DNA of 64,000 nt from Candidatus Izemoplasma sp. (GTDB lineage: Bacteria > Bacillota_I > Bacilli_A > Izemoplasmatales > Izemoplasmataceae), in contig JAXKVY010000001.1 in the NCBI GenBank assembly GCA_036172455.1, positions 248,001-312,000 of the forward strand. The letters are read 5' to 3'. The notes under the pieces are model-generated. The model worked only from the letters and a program-made list of their open reading frames with translations, searched no databases and had not been told where the DNA came from. The translations under genes and the position numbers were made by a program. Below, piece by piece: positions 27,411-36,752 of this stretch (position 1 is its first letter; the number at the start of each line of letters is the position of its first letter).

Positions 27411-28268
27411 ATGGCACATTTATCAAGCAAAATGAAAGGTATACTATTTTTACTTCTCTCAGCATTCGGCTTTGCGGTGATGAGTATTTTTGTGAAACTT
27501 TCTGGTGACTTACCAACCATACAAAAAGTTTTTTTTAGAAATCTAATTACAATGATCTTTTCGTTATCTTTAATTCTTTATTATCGGAGTAAATTGATTA
27601 ATGATGTTCAACATATCCCACCGTTATTGTTACGAAGTATATTCGGAACATTGGGAATGATTGCTTATTTTTATGCGATGGATAATATGGTCCTAAGTGA
27701 TGCCAATATGTTAAACAAGCTGTCAACATTCTTTTTACTTATCTTTAGTGCTGTATTTCTAAAAGAACGCTTAAAAGCTTATCAAGTAATTAGCGTTTTT
27801 ATCGCCTTTATAGGGGCATTATTTATTATCAAGCCAGCCTTTCAGGTTGACTTGATTCCCTACTTAGCCAGCATCTCTGCCGCTATGTTAGCAGGTGCGG
27901 CTTACACCGTATTAAGATATCTACGCAATAAAGAAGCCTATTATTCAATCACCTTCTTCTTTTCAACTTTTAGTGTGATTGTTATTTTACCCTTTATGAT
28001 GATCTATTATGAACAAATGAATGTATACCAAGTCATATATCTGCTTTTAGCAGGAATGTTCGCATCTATTGGTCAGTTCGGTATTACTATCGCTTATCAA
28101 TACGCGCCAGCTAGAGACATTTCTATTTTCAACTATTTCAATGTTATATTTGTTACGGTTCTCAGTTACATTGTCTTTTTTAACTTCCCGGACATCTACA
28201 GCATCATTGGATATATCATTATTTTCTCTGCGAGTATTTATATGTTTCAAAAAAATAAAAGAATATAA
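27411..28268 (+). CDS. DMT superfamily (EamA) transporter
   Basis: 285 residues with ten hydrophobic segments in two EamA repeats; MKGILFLLLSAFGFAVMSIF opens repeat 1 and AAMLAGAAYTVLRYL opens repeat 2, and RSIFGTLGMIAYFYAMDNM is typical of the family. It is probably an exporter or importer of a small metabolite; the substrate cannot be read. It is divergent from hydCBA and followed by its own terminator. The ribosome site TTGGTGATT is close to the ATG. Confidence 0.85.
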   Translation: MAHLSSKMKGILFLLLSAFGFAVMSIFVKLSGDLPTIQKVFFRNLITMIFSLSLILYYRSKLINDVQHIPPLLLRSIFGTLGMIAYFYAMDNMVLSDANMLNKLSTFFLLIFSAVFLKERLKAYQVISVFIAFIGALFIIKPAFQVDLIPYLASISAAMLAGAAYTVLRYLRNKEAYYSITFFFSTFSVIVILPFMMIYYEQMNVYQVIYLLLAGMFASIGQFGITIAYQYAPARDISIFNYFNVIFVTVLSYIVFFNFPDIYSIIGYIIIFSASIYMFQKNKRI

Positions 28269-28277
28269 TCAATGATT

Positions 28278-28320
28278 AATGGTTCCTTATTGTATCGGAC
28301 AAAAAAGGAACCATTTTTTT
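28278..28320 (+). terminator. Terminator of the DMT gene
   Basis: AATGGTTCCTT / AAGGAACCATT stem (11 bp) with T7 tail. Confidence 0.85.
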
Positions 28321-28430
28321 TACTTTCAAAACATCATGAAAGAGTTTTCAAAAAAGTCTAAAAATAGCACATTTATCTTTTAAATTTAGGCACTTTAATG
28401 ATATACTATTTATTGAGAAAGGATGATACG

Positions 28431-29663
28431 ATGAACGATAATTTATTAGAAAAGTTTGCTGATTTAGCAGTAAACGTTGGTGCTAATGTTCAACAAGACC
28501 AAGTTGTTGTTATTAATGCATCAACTGAGACAAAAACATTAGCTAGAAAAATAACTGAATCTGCCTATAAAGCAGGCGCAAAGAAAGTAATTGTACAATG
28601 GAGTGACGACTATGTCAGTCGCTATGGATATGATCACATGAATGTTGATACACTGACAGATATCCCTGAATATGCGATTAATAAGTACCAGTATTTTGTT
28701 GATCAAGGCGCGTGTGTAATAAGTATAACTTCACCAATTCCTGGATTAAACAAAGGCGTTGATCCAAAGAAAATGCAAGAAACTACAAAAGCCCGCTCAC
28801 AAGCATTATCATTTTACAGAGAACATATGATGGGGAATAAGAGTCAATGGAGTATTGTAGCGGCACCAAATGTTCCTTGGGCGAATAAAATCTTTCCTGA
28901 TTTAGACGATACAGAAGCTGTTGAAGCATTATGGGACGCTATTTTAAAAGCGTCACGTGTAACTGAAGATAACGATCCCATCCAAGAATGGAAAGAACAT
29001 AATGAACGGTTATTGCACCACAATACCATCTTAAATGATTATCAGTTTAAAAGTCTCCACTTTAAAAACAGCTTAGGAACTGATATTACAATTGACTTAG
29101 TAGAAAACCATGTATGGGCTGGTGGTGGAGAGACCTCAGCAAAGGGTGTTTATTTTAATCCTAACATACCAACAGAAGAAACCTTCACAATGCCACATAA
29201 AGATGGCGTAAACGGTAAGGTTGTAGCGACCAAACCCCTTAACTATCAAGGGAATGTCATTGAAGATTTCTGGTTAAAATTTGAGCATGGTAAAGTCATT
29301 GATTACGATGCCAAAAAAGAAAAAGATACCTTAACTAACCTTTTAGAGTTAGATGAAGGTAGTTCCCGTTTAGGTGAAATTGCCTTAATCAGTCATGACT
29401 CACCAATTTCAAATATGGATATCTTATTCTTTAATACCTTGTTTGACGAAAATGCATCATGTCATATGGCCTTAGGACGTGCATACCCAATGAATATTGC
29501 TGGGGGAACACAGATGGATAAAGAAGAACTTACGAAAAAGGGCTATAATGATTCACTCGCACATTCTGACTTCATGTTCGGTAGTGAAGACTTAGCGGTT
29601 ACCGGTATTACAAAAGATGGACAAAAAGTACCCATCTTTGAAAAAGGAAACTTTATTATATAA
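28431..29663 (+). CDS. M29-family metallo-aminopeptidase (AmpS/AmpT-like)
   Basis: 410 residues from the ATG after AGAAAGGATGATACG, the normal length of the family; a frame 11 codons longer has no ribosome site. Family features: N-terminal GANVQQDQVVVINAS, EFHH-like metal region ENHVWAGGGETSAKGV, and the C-terminal metal ligands around HMALGRAYP and HSDFMFGSEDL. It releases N-terminal residues from peptides in the cytosol and would process peptides imported by the Opp system. Confidence 0.88.
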   Translation: MNDNLLEKFADLAVNVGANVQQDQVVVINASTETKTLARKITESAYKAGAKKVIVQWSDDYVSRYGYDHMNVDTLTDIPEYAINKYQYFVDQGACVISITSPIPGLNKGVDPKKMQETTKARSQALSFYREHMMGNKSQWSIVAAPNVPWANKIFPDLDDTEAVEALWDAILKASRVTEDNDPIQEWKEHNERLLHHNTILNDYQFKSLHFKNSLGTDITIDLVENHVWAGGGETSAKGVYFNPNIPTEETFTMPHKDGVNGKVVATKPLNYQGNVIEDFWLKFEHGKVIDYDAKKEKDTLTNLLELDEGSSRLGEIALISHDSPISNMDILFFNTLFDENASCHMALGRAYPMNIAGGTQMDKEELTKKGYNDSLAHSDFMFGSEDLAVTGITKDGQKVPIFEKGNFII

Positions 29664-29669
29664 TCTACA

Positions 29670-29709
29670 AAAAATAGACACTTTAGGATAACTAAAGTGT
29701 CTATTTTTA
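29670..29709. terminator. Bidirectional terminator
   Basis: AATAGACACTTTA / TAAAGTGTCTATT stem (13 bp), loop GGATAAC, T tract on both strands, between the convergent aminopeptidase and EF-G-like genes. Confidence 0.88.
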
Positions 29710-29716
29710 ATAAGCT

Positions 29717-31801
29717 TTACTCTTCTTCTTGATCACGCTTAACCTGCGCGACAATATCATCAATCAAGTTACGTGGGACTTCTTCATAACGGACAAACTC
29801 ACGTTTGAAGACACCGGTTCCTTGTGTCATTTGGTTTAAGTCAATTGCATAACTTACAATCTCAGCTTCAGGTACTTCAGCAGTGATTTGTTGTTTGCCA
29901 CCATTTAACGGATCCATACCTAACACTTTACCACGACGTTTATTAATATCACCCATAACATCGCCAACATAATCATCATGAGAGATGATTTCAAGTCGCA
30001 TGATTGGTTCAAGTAATGTTGGCATCGCTTTTTTAATTGCATCTTTAAAAGCTAAACTCGCCGCAATTTTAAATGAAATTTCATTTGAATCAACAGGATG
30101 GTATTTCCCATCATACAAGACAGCTCTTACACCTATCACTGGGAATCCAGCCAATGGGCCACTTTCAAAGGTGTCAATTAATCCTTTTTCTACTGCTGGG
30201 AAATATCCTTTTGGTACACTACCACCATGAATCTCTTCTTCAAACTCAAACTCTTCTTCATTTGGATTCATTGGTTCAAATCGGATATCGACAACACCAA
30301 ATTGTCCACTTCCACCTGATTGTTTCTTATGACGTCCGTGACCTTCAGCTTTCTTACGAATAGATTCACGATAGACAATTTTTTGATCGAGAATATCCAC
30401 TTCTACATCAAAAGCATTTTTCAATTTTTCTAAGGTATAATTAATATGTGCCATACCTTGTCCACCAATGAGTAATTGTGATGTTTCTCGATTACGTTTA
30501 TACTCAATCGATGGGTCTTCAATAACAAGTTTATGTAATGACGATGAAATTTTATCTTCATCGCGTTTTTGTTTAGGATGGATTGCCACATAAATGGTTG
30601 GGGTTGGAATTTCTGGGCCACGATAAATGATTGGATGTTTTGGCGCACATAACGTATGGCCTGTTTGGATATCATCTAATTTAACGAGCACCCCGATATC
30701 TCCAGCATTTAAAGAATCAGTATCTAATTGTTCTTTCCCGCGTAAGAAACAAATCTGGTTGACTTTAATTTCCTCTTTTGTGACTGGGTTATATATTTTA
30801 TCACCAGATTTAACAGTCCCACTATAGACTTTAATATAGTTCAAGGTTCCAATATATGGGTCGATACTGGTTTTAAATACATAGGCACTAAACGGAGCAT
30901 CATTCACTGTTTTACGACGAATTTTTTCTGCCGTATCAGGATGCATACCCGCTTTTGGCTTTAAATCATTTGGTGCTGGCATGAACATTTCAAACATCTC
31001 TAACAAGTCACGCACACCGATATCTTTCAAGACAGATCCAACAACGACAGGTTTTAAATCCCCATTTAATACGCCTTCACGTAATCCGCCTGTAATTTCT
31101 TCATAAGTTAACTCAATACCATCAAAATGCTTTTCAAGTAATGCTTCACTACTCATTGCAACACTTTCAACAATATTTTCACGTGGTTCTTCGACTAATG
31201 ATGCATAATTATCATCAATTTCTTCATCAACTACTTTACCTTCTTTTAAGACACGTTTTTTCATATCTACAAGATTGATATATCCTTTAAAGTCGTCATC
31301 TTCTATGACGGGATATAAAAATGGTACAGCTTTGCTACCTAAGATTTCTGTTAGGCTATCTAGTACTTTATCATACTTTACATTTTCTTTGTCCATTTTA
31401 TTAATAAAAATGAATGTTGGTACATTTCGATCATTTAAACTATGTAAAATCTGTTCAGTTTGTAAATCAATCCCACGTTGTCCGTCTATAATCATGACAG
31501 CGCCTTTTACAACACTCAATGCTTGATTAACCTCATTAACCATACCTTTAGCACCTGGCGTGTCTAAGAAGTTAAATTTGAACCCTTCATATTCAACAGG
31601 AATGACTGATGTTGAATATGATGATGAATGACCTTTTTCTTCTTCTAAGAAATCTGAAGTGGTGTTCTCATCTTCAACGGTTCCTTTAACACCTTTTACA
31701 TTTGTAACATGGAGCACAGATTCCATAAAGGAAGTTTTTCCCGAACTTTGCGGCCCCACAACAGCAATCGTCCGGATTTTTTCAATATCATATTTTTTCA
31801 T
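29717..31801 (-). CDS. Elongation factor G-like GTPase (FusA2-type)
   Basis: 694 residues from the ATG after TTGGAGGGAC; a 50-codon upstream extension lacks a ribosome site and is not counted. All EF-G domains are present: P-loop GPQSSGKT (16-23), NKMD (134-137), domain II, and domain IV/V (GGSVPKGYFPAVEKG, RRGKVLGMD). Switch II reads DTPGAKG where translational EF-G has DTPGH, so the catalytic His is Ala. This marks it as the EF-G-like paralogue (FusA2) and not the housekeeping factor. Its precise role is unknown. A cre-like box lies in its leader. Confidence 0.85.
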   Translation of the reverse strand: MKKYDIEKIRTIAVVGPQSSGKTSFMESVLHVTNVKGVKGTVEDENTTSDFLEEEKGHSSSYSTSVIPVEYEGFKFNFLDTPGAKGMVNEVNQALSVVKGAVMIIDGQRGIDLQTEQILHSLNDRNVPTFIFINKMDKENVKYDKVLDSLTEILGSKAVPFLYPVIEDDDFKGYINLVDMKKRVLKEGKVVDEEIDDNYASLVEEPRENIVESVAMSSEALLEKHFDGIELTYEEITGGLREGVLNGDLKPVVVGSVLKDIGVRDLLEMFEMFMPAPNDLKPKAGMHPDTAEKIRRKTVNDAPFSAYVFKTSIDPYIGTLNYIKVYSGTVKSGDKIYNPVTKEEIKVNQICFLRGKEQLDTDSLNAGDIGVLVKLDDIQTGHTLCAPKHPIIYRGPEIPTPTIYVAIHPKQKRDEDKISSSLHKLVIEDPSIEYKRNRETSQLLIGGQGMAHINYTLEKLKNAFDVEVDILDQKIVYRESIRKKAEGHGRHKKQSGGSGQFGVVDIRFEPMNPNEEEFEFEEEIHGGSVPKGYFPAVEKGLIDTFESGPLAGFPVIGVRAVLYDGKYHPVDSNEISFKIAASLAFKDAIKKAMPTLLEPIMRLEIISHDDYVGDVMGDINKRRGKVLGMDPLNGGKQQITAEVPEAEIVSYAIDLNQMTQGTGVFKREFVRYEEVPRNLIDDIVAQVKRDQEEE

Positions 31802-31844
31802 AATTGTGTCCCTCCAAATTAGTTTCTTATGTAATGAATTGTGT

Positions 31845-31859
31845 TTGTAAACGGTTTCT
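31845..31859 (+). promoter_or_regulatory. cre-like box upstream of the EF-G-like gene
   Basis: TTGTAAACGGTTTCT agrees with WTGNAANCGNWNNCW at every position. It lies 44 bases upstream of the EF-G-like start. A related AAACCGTTT follows at 31896-31904. About one perfect match to this consensus is expected by chance in a window of this size, so support is moderate. Confidence 0.45.
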
Positions 31860-32059
31860 CTATTCTTTATTCTAACATAAAATATAAAGAATTGGTAAAC
31901 CGTTTTCATTTTTTTTGTGTCCACAATGGAAAAATCACATGGGTTGTTCATATAACTATGCCGTTATTATTCTTTGAAAAGCAAAATGGTCTTTGGAGTA
32001 TGATGTAAAAGCGCTTGCAAAAAATTATAATTATCTCTTAAAAATCACTTGTTTCATGT

Positions 32060-32065
32060 TATAAT
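32060..32065 (+). promoter_or_regulatory. Extended -10 promoter of the second mnmM-like gene
   Basis: ATGTTATAAT: TATAAT with an extended TG, 19 bases before the chosen ATG. Confidence 0.5.
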
Positions 32066-32084
32066 GTGTGTAGAGGTGATAACA

Positions 32085-32627
32085 ATGATAAAGAAAGTAA
32101 TTCCTTTTGTACATAACAAACTTAAGGAAATTATTACCAACGATGACTATGTCATTGATGGAACATGCGGGAACGGATATGACACATTATTCTTGGCTAG
32201 ACAAGCTCGAAAAGTGTATGCGTTCGATATCCAAGAACTCGCTATAGAAAACACAGAAGAACGCATGAAACGCAATAAAATTCATAATGTAGAAACGATT
32301 TTAGATTCGCACGAAAATCTCGACAAGTATGTCGAAGAAGACATTAAAGCTGCTTTATTTAACCTTGGTCATCTACCAGGTAGTGACCAACGAATCGTAA
32401 CCCAAGGTCCATCGACAATTTCTGCCATTAAAAAGGTACAAGAACGCTTGGTACCAGGTGGTATGATTGCCCTTGTTGTGTATGTTGGTAAATTTGGTGG
32501 ACAAGAAGAAAGCGATGACGTATTAACCTATGTTGAATCGTTAGACTTCGATGATTATCATGTCATTAAATATAGTTATTATAATAAACCGCAAGGTCCT
32601 TATGTGATCTGCATTGAAAAACAATAA
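32085..32627 (+). CDS. mnmM: MnmM-like (YtqB family, PF06962) tRNA methyltransferase, paralogue 2
   Basis: 180 residues from the ATG after AGAGGTGATAACA; 12 further upstream codons belong to the promoter. SAM motif VIDGTCGNGYDTLFLA, acidic VYAFDIQ, then NLGHLPGSDQRIV and MIALVVYVGKFGG. It has the same length and layout as the gene at 2358-2900, clearly a paralogue but well diverged. One copy probably does the mnm5s2U34 methylation. It has its own promoter and terminator. Confidence 0.82.
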   Translation: MIKKVIPFVHNKLKEIITNDDYVIDGTCGNGYDTLFLARQARKVYAFDIQELAIENTEERMKRNKIHNVETILDSHENLDKYVEEDIKAALFNLGHLPGSDQRIVTQGPSTISAIKKVQERLVPGGMIALVVYVGKFGGQEESDDVLTYVESLDFDDYHVIKYSYYNKPQGPYVICIEKQ

Positions 32628-32640
32628 TGATGAAAATAAC

Positions 32641-32668
32641 ACCCTACTTTTTTAAGTAGGGTTTTTTG
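32641..32668 (+). terminator. Terminator of the second mnmM-like gene
   Basis: ACCCTACTT / AAGTAGGGT stem with T4 loop and T6 tail. Confidence 0.85.
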
Positions 32669-32671
32669 AAT

Positions 32672-32714
32672 CAAAAAATGACATCCAACCATCATTTATT
32701 GATTGGTTGGATGT
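32672..32714 (-). terminator. Terminator of the SRAP gene
   Basis: CATCCAACCA / TGGTTGGATG stem (10 bp) with T6 downstream on the minus strand; it overlaps the end of the gene. Confidence 0.8.
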
Positions 32715-33360
32715 TTTCTTGTGTATTATTATGAACATTATTGACGCGTTGACTAACTGGATGGTGTTCTAATGTCACCTCATCACTTTCTATTAGCGAT
32801 CGTAGTGCCTCGATTGATGTATCTTTACGCAACCACGTCTCTGCGGCTTCTTTGGTAAATATAACAGGCATTCTATCATGTAAAGACTGCATCTGTTTAT
32901 TGGCATTTTTTGTTACAATTGCGACTGAAAAATGACTATTACCATCACGATCTTCATAGTCCGTATAGATTCCTGCAAAAATTAACATTGTGTCTATTTT
33001 AGGATGAATATAATAGGGTTGTTTCGCGTGTCCTTGTGTTTGCCACTCGTAAAAGCCATTAGCTAAAATTAAACAGCGGCGATGTTGAAATGCATGACGA
33101 TAAATGGGTTTGTCATTAATTGTTTCAGAGCGGACATTGATAATCGGATATTTGAATTTTTCAAATGGTTTAAAGCCCCATTTAATGGTTCCTATCCGGT
33201 AAGTTTCTGCGCTTGTGATAACTGATATAATATTGTTTGAAGGGGCAATATTATAATTAGGCACTTCTAACTGATGCCGAATCTCATATGGTGAAAAGAC
33301 ATCATCTAAGTACGCAAGTAATTCATCATAGGTATAATGAATAACAAAACGACCACACAT
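32692..33360 (-). CDS. SRAP-domain protein (HMCES/YedK family)
   Basis: 222 residues beginning MCGRF, where Cys2 becomes the catalytic N-terminus after Met removal. Other SRAP hallmarks: YNIAPSNNI, KWGFKPF, NVRSETI, RCLILANGFYEW, and HDRMPVIF. The family forms a thiazolidine crosslink with abasic sites in single-stranded DNA and protects replication. It starts 10 bases after the orphan permease gene, so they are probably co-transcribed. Confidence 0.92.
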   Translation of the reverse strand: MCGRFVIHYTYDELLAYLDDVFSPYEIRHQLEVPNYNIAPSNNIISVITSAETYRIGTIKWGFKPFEKFKYPIINVRSETINDKPIYRHAFQHRRCLILANGFYEWQTQGHAKQPYYIHPKIDTMLIFAGIYTDYEDRDGNSHFSVAIVTKNANKQMQSLHDRMPVIFTKEAAETWLRKDTSIEALRSLIESDEVTLEHHPVSQRVNNVHNNTQENIQPINK

Positions 33361-33370
33361 AGAATCACTC

Positions 33371-34312
33371 CTAACGTTTTACGCCCATTTTGATCCGGGG
33401 ATCAATCAGAGGTAAAATCATATCGTTTATAAACCCAATTAATAATGCTAAAAAGGCATAAAACCCACCAACAACAATCACATTTGCTAAATCAAGATAT
33501 ACGGTATTCCCAAACCCACTAGATGTCACAATTGAGTCATACATTAATTTGGCAACGCCTGGTACTTGATACACAATTTCCATTAAAAATGAAAAACTTA
33601 AAATCACGACAAACGTATTGGTCATCTCTGGAATAATTGTCGTTAACACATGTTTGATGGTATGTCTAAAAATAATCTGCCGTCTGGTTAATCCCTTTGC
33701 ACGTAAAATGTAGATAAATTCATCACTTAACTCATCAATTACTTCTGCACGTGTTAAACGAATGATATTGGCCATCGGCCAAAAGGATAAGGCTAAAACG
33801 GGAATAATAAGTCCTTTAAGTTGTTCAATTAACCCTTCTCCAACTTGCGTATACAAGGGATCTAGTATGAACAATCGATATCCAAAAAATAAAATAAGAG
33901 CCAATATCATGATATATATGGGAATCGATCCTATAGCTAAAATCGCATTGACAACCACCTTATCGAATACAGAATTTTTATAGACTGCGGCTAAGATGCC
34001 AAGCGTAAATCCAAAACTAACATAAAAAACATAGGCAGCTAAGTTAATCTTAACAGTCACCCACATTTTACTGATCGCGAGTTCCCATGCATCTTGGTTA
34101 TATAAAAAGCTATCTCCAAAATACCAGTCTGAAACAACATCACTTAAAAACACTTTATATCTTCCCCATGCTAATATAAAATCTTCATATAAAGGGTGTT
34201 GCATACTCCACTTAGAAAACATCGCTACATTACCAAAGAACTGCACCAAAGAAACAATTAAAAATAGCGTCACAACCATTAAAAACATTCGTATTAAACT
34301 ATACCGTAACAC
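33371..34312 (-). CDS. Orphan Opp/Dpp-type ABC permease (OppB-like)
   Basis: 313 residues from a GTG preceded by GAAAGGCGTG; a TTG six codons earlier overlaps that ribosome site. Six membrane segments, EAA loop RLTRAEVIDELSDEFIYILR followed by AKGLTRRQIIFRHT, and a C-terminal LPLIDPRIKMGVKR like OppB. No OppC, ATPase or binding protein accompanies it; the nearest Opp genes are over 15 kb away. It may replace OppB in the main transporter or be a relic. The only downstream partner is the SRAP gene. Confidence 0.83.
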   Translation of the reverse strand: MLRYSLIRMFLMVVTLFLIVSLVQFFGNVAMFSKWSMQHPLYEDFILAWGRYKVFLSDVVSDWYFGDSFLYNQDAWELAISKMWVTVKINLAAYVFYVSFGFTLGILAAVYKNSVFDKVVVNAILAIGSIPIYIMILALILFFGYRLFILDPLYTQVGEGLIEQLKGLIIPVLALSFWPMANIIRLTRAEVIDELSDEFIYILRAKGLTRRQIIFRHTIKHVLTTIIPEMTNTFVVILSFSFLMEIVYQVPGVAKLMYDSIVTSSGFGNTVYLDLANVIVVGGFYAFLALLIGFINDMILPLIDPRIKMGVKR

Positions 34313-34458
34313 ATAAAACACGCCTTTCAATACATCAAAACCATCTAATGATGTCGTTTTCTGTCAAATATAATGTACTCTTTAGACTGGTAATTATTAT
34401 CACATTTGTAATCTATGATGCATGATTACATACCACTATATTATAACAAGTTTATTGA

Positions 34459-34488
34459 ATAAAAAAAAGAGTGTTTTCACACTCTTTT
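34459..34488 (-). terminator. Terminator of the Trk/Ktr gene
   Basis: AAAAGAGTGT / ACACTCTTTT stem with T8 tail on the minus strand. Confidence 0.85.
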
Positions 34489-35836
34489 AACCAATCATAA
34501 TATGTTCATCTGGATAAGCAATCGCACTACTAACTTGGCGTCTTTCTGCTAATGCCATAAAGACTGTAAGTGGCCCAACACGACCAAAGAACATTGTTAA
34601 AGTGATAACAATTTTACCAACAGTACTCAACTCTTGTGTAATTCCTAATGATAATCCAACAGTTCCAAATGCACTGACTGTTTCAAAAATGATTTCCTTA
34701 AAGGTCGCATCTTCAGTGATACTTAAAATAAAGGCGACTAAAATCACTAAAGCTAATGATAAGGCGATAACGGTTAAGGAACGATTCACAAGATCCCTCG
34801 GTAACTTACGTTTAAAACTTTCTGTATCTTGTTTCCCTTTAATCACAGACGAAATTGTTGCGACAATCACACCTAATGTCGTAACTTTAACACCACCAGC
34901 GGTACTGGCACTACTTCCTCCGATAAACATAAAGACAATTGTCATGACAATCGTTCCCATCATCAATTTATCCATTGGCAAAGTATTAAACCCCGCTGTT
35001 CTTGGGGTCACGGAATGGAAAAATCCACTTAACAGTTTACCACCAATACCAAGATTTCCCATTGTTTCAGGATTATCAAATTCTAATGCCAATACAATGA
35101 TAAACCCAAGCAAGAGTAAAATTCCGGTGATGGATAACGTCATTTTCGAATGTAAACTTAACTTTTTAAGACTTTTTTTCTCCATTAATTCAAGTAAGAC
35201 AACAAATCCAATCCCACCTAAAATAATTAATAAGGCAATAACAATACTAACAACTGGATCTCCAACAAATGGGGTAAGACTTCGGAAATTCCCAATTAAA
35301 TCAAATCCAGCATTACAAAAGGCACTGATTGAATGGAACACACTCAACCATAACCCTTTCCCAAACCCATATATTGGAATAAACCGTGTGGCGAGAATTA
35401 ATGCCCCAATCCCTTCGAATAAAAACGTCAAAATTAAGACATATTTAGCCAAACGAACAACCCCACTAACAGATATTTTGTTCATTGCCTCTTGCATTAT
35501 AACGCGTTCTCTAAAATTTATTTTTCGGCCAAGTACCAAGGCAAACAAGGTTCCCATAGTAATGATTCCGAGGCCGCCCACTTGAATTAACACCAAAATA
35601 ACAACATGGCCAAATGTCGTCCAGTGTGTCAAGGTATCGACAACGACTAATCCTGTCACAGCAACAGCACTCGCTGAAGTAAATAGTGCGTTAACAAAAC
35701 CAACACTTTCACCACTTTTACTCGCGATTGGTAAGGCAAGAAACACACTACCAATCAAAATTAACCCCGCAAAACCAAGGACAAGTATTTCAGCAGTATT
35801 CAATTTTATCAATTTAACTTTGTTTAGTAGATTCAT
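34487..35836 (-). CDS. Trk/Ktr-type potassium uptake protein (TrkH/KtrB family)
   Basis: 449 residues with about ten membrane helices and four P-loop-like selectivity segments, including SASAVAVTGLVVVDT, HSISAFCNAGFD, HSVTPRTAGFNT and ETVSAFGTVGLSLG. It forms the K+ (or Na+-coupled K+) translocating subunit. The regulatory RCK subunit (KtrA/TrkA) is not in the window. A long antisense reading frame opposite this gene is a shadow. The ribosome site is GGGAAAGGG. Confidence 0.9.
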   Translation of the reverse strand: MNLLNKVKLIKLNTAEILVLGFAGLILIGSVFLALPIASKSGESVGFVNALFTSASAVAVTGLVVVDTLTHWTTFGHVVILVLIQVGGLGIITMGTLFALVLGRKINFRERVIMQEAMNKISVSGVVRLAKYVLILTFLFEGIGALILATRFIPIYGFGKGLWLSVFHSISAFCNAGFDLIGNFRSLTPFVGDPVVSIVIALLIILGGIGFVVLLELMEKKSLKKLSLHSKMTLSITGILLLLGFIIVLALEFDNPETMGNLGIGGKLLSGFFHSVTPRTAGFNTLPMDKLMMGTIVMTIVFMFIGGSSASTAGGVKVTTLGVIVATISSVIKGKQDTESFKRKLPRDLVNRSLTVIALSLALVILVAFILSITEDATFKEIIFETVSAFGTVGLSLGITQELSTVGKIVITLTMFFGRVGPLTVFMALAERRQVSSAIAYPDEHIMIG

Positions 35837-35866
35837 AATAAACCCTTTCCCTCATATATAATGACA

Positions 35867-36688
35867 TTAATTCGGTATATTTGTCACTATAAAGTATACC
35901 ACAACTACAATTCCCAGTGCAATTCGATAGTAACCAAAAACTTTAAAATCATGTTTTTTTACATACCCGATTAGGAAACGTATAGCCACAATACTCATTA
36001 AAAATGACACAAGCATGCCAACAACTAACGCAATAATTTGATCAGATGTAAAATCAAACCCGTATTTATAGAGTTTTAATAAACTCGCGCCAACCATTGC
36101 GGGAATACTTAAAAAGAAACTGAACTCAGCGGCAACAAAACGACTTGCCCCCACAATTAGACCACCAATAATGGTTGCGCCAGAACGAGAAGTTCCTGGA
36201 ATTAACGCTAAAACTTGAAACAAACCAATCAAAAAAGCAGTTTTAAACGGCAGTGTTTCAATACTCGTAATATTCGCTTTTTTATCACTCATATGATTTT
36301 CAACGACAATAAATACAACACCATATACTATTAACATCAGTGCGACAGTGATATAATTATAGAGTTTCGCCGTTAACCAATCATCCAATAACAATCCAAG
36401 AACGGCGACAGGTAAAGACGCAAACGCTATTTTTAACCATGTCATAATGACATTCATACGCTCTTTTTTATCTTTAATAAACGGATTTAACTTTTTAAAA
36501 AACAACACGCCTACAGCCGATATAGCCCCTAATTGAATAACGACTAAGAAAAGTTCTCTAAATGATGGTGACATATTCATATTAATCCATTCATCAGCTA
36601 AAATCATATGTCCTGTGCTACTGATCGGTAACCATTCAGTAATTCCTTCAATAATACCAATAATCATTATTTTTAATACTTCAATCAT
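35867..36688 (-). CDS. uppP: Undecaprenyl-diphosphatase UppP (BacA family)
   Basis: 273 residues from the ATG after AGGGGGAAC; a 10-codon upstream extension was dropped. Motifs: [17 protein letters not shown] (catalytic Glu region) and [10 protein letters not shown]. It is an integral membrane phosphatase with about seven helices that recycles undecaprenyl diphosphate to the lipid carrier. Its presence implies use of undecaprenyl-linked glycans, such as peptidoglycan or surface polysaccharide. It also confers bacitracin tolerance in many bacteria. Confidence 0.92.
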   Translation of the reverse strand: MIEVLKIMIIGIIEGITEWLPISSTGHMILADEWINMNMSPSFRELFLVVIQLGAISAVGVLFFKKLNPFIKDKKERMNVIMTWLKIAFASLPVAVLGLLLDDWLTAKLYNYITVALMLIVYGVVFIVVENHMSDKKANITSIETLPFKTAFLIGLFQVLALIPGTSRSGATIIGGLIVGASRFVAAEFSFFLSIPAMVGASLLKLYKYGFDFTSDQIIALVVGMLVSFLMSIVAIRFLIGYVKKHDFKVFGYYRIALGIVVVVYFIVTNIPN

Positions 36689-36752
36689 ATTGTTCCCCCT
36701 AATAAAAATTCTACTCAATTATACACCATTTTTATCTTAAACTCAAAAAGAA

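Noticed and set aside
29717-31951. Longer EF-G-like start with 50 extra residues
   Set aside because: The extra residues lie in AT-rich leader and the ATG at 31799-31801 has GGAGGG at ideal spacing and matches the family N-terminus.
34602-35585. Long plus-strand reading frame (327 codons) opposite the potassium transporter
   Set aside because: It is entirely antisense to a clear TrkH/KtrB gene, has low-complexity Ile/Thr/Asn/Pro-rich translation and no ribosome site.
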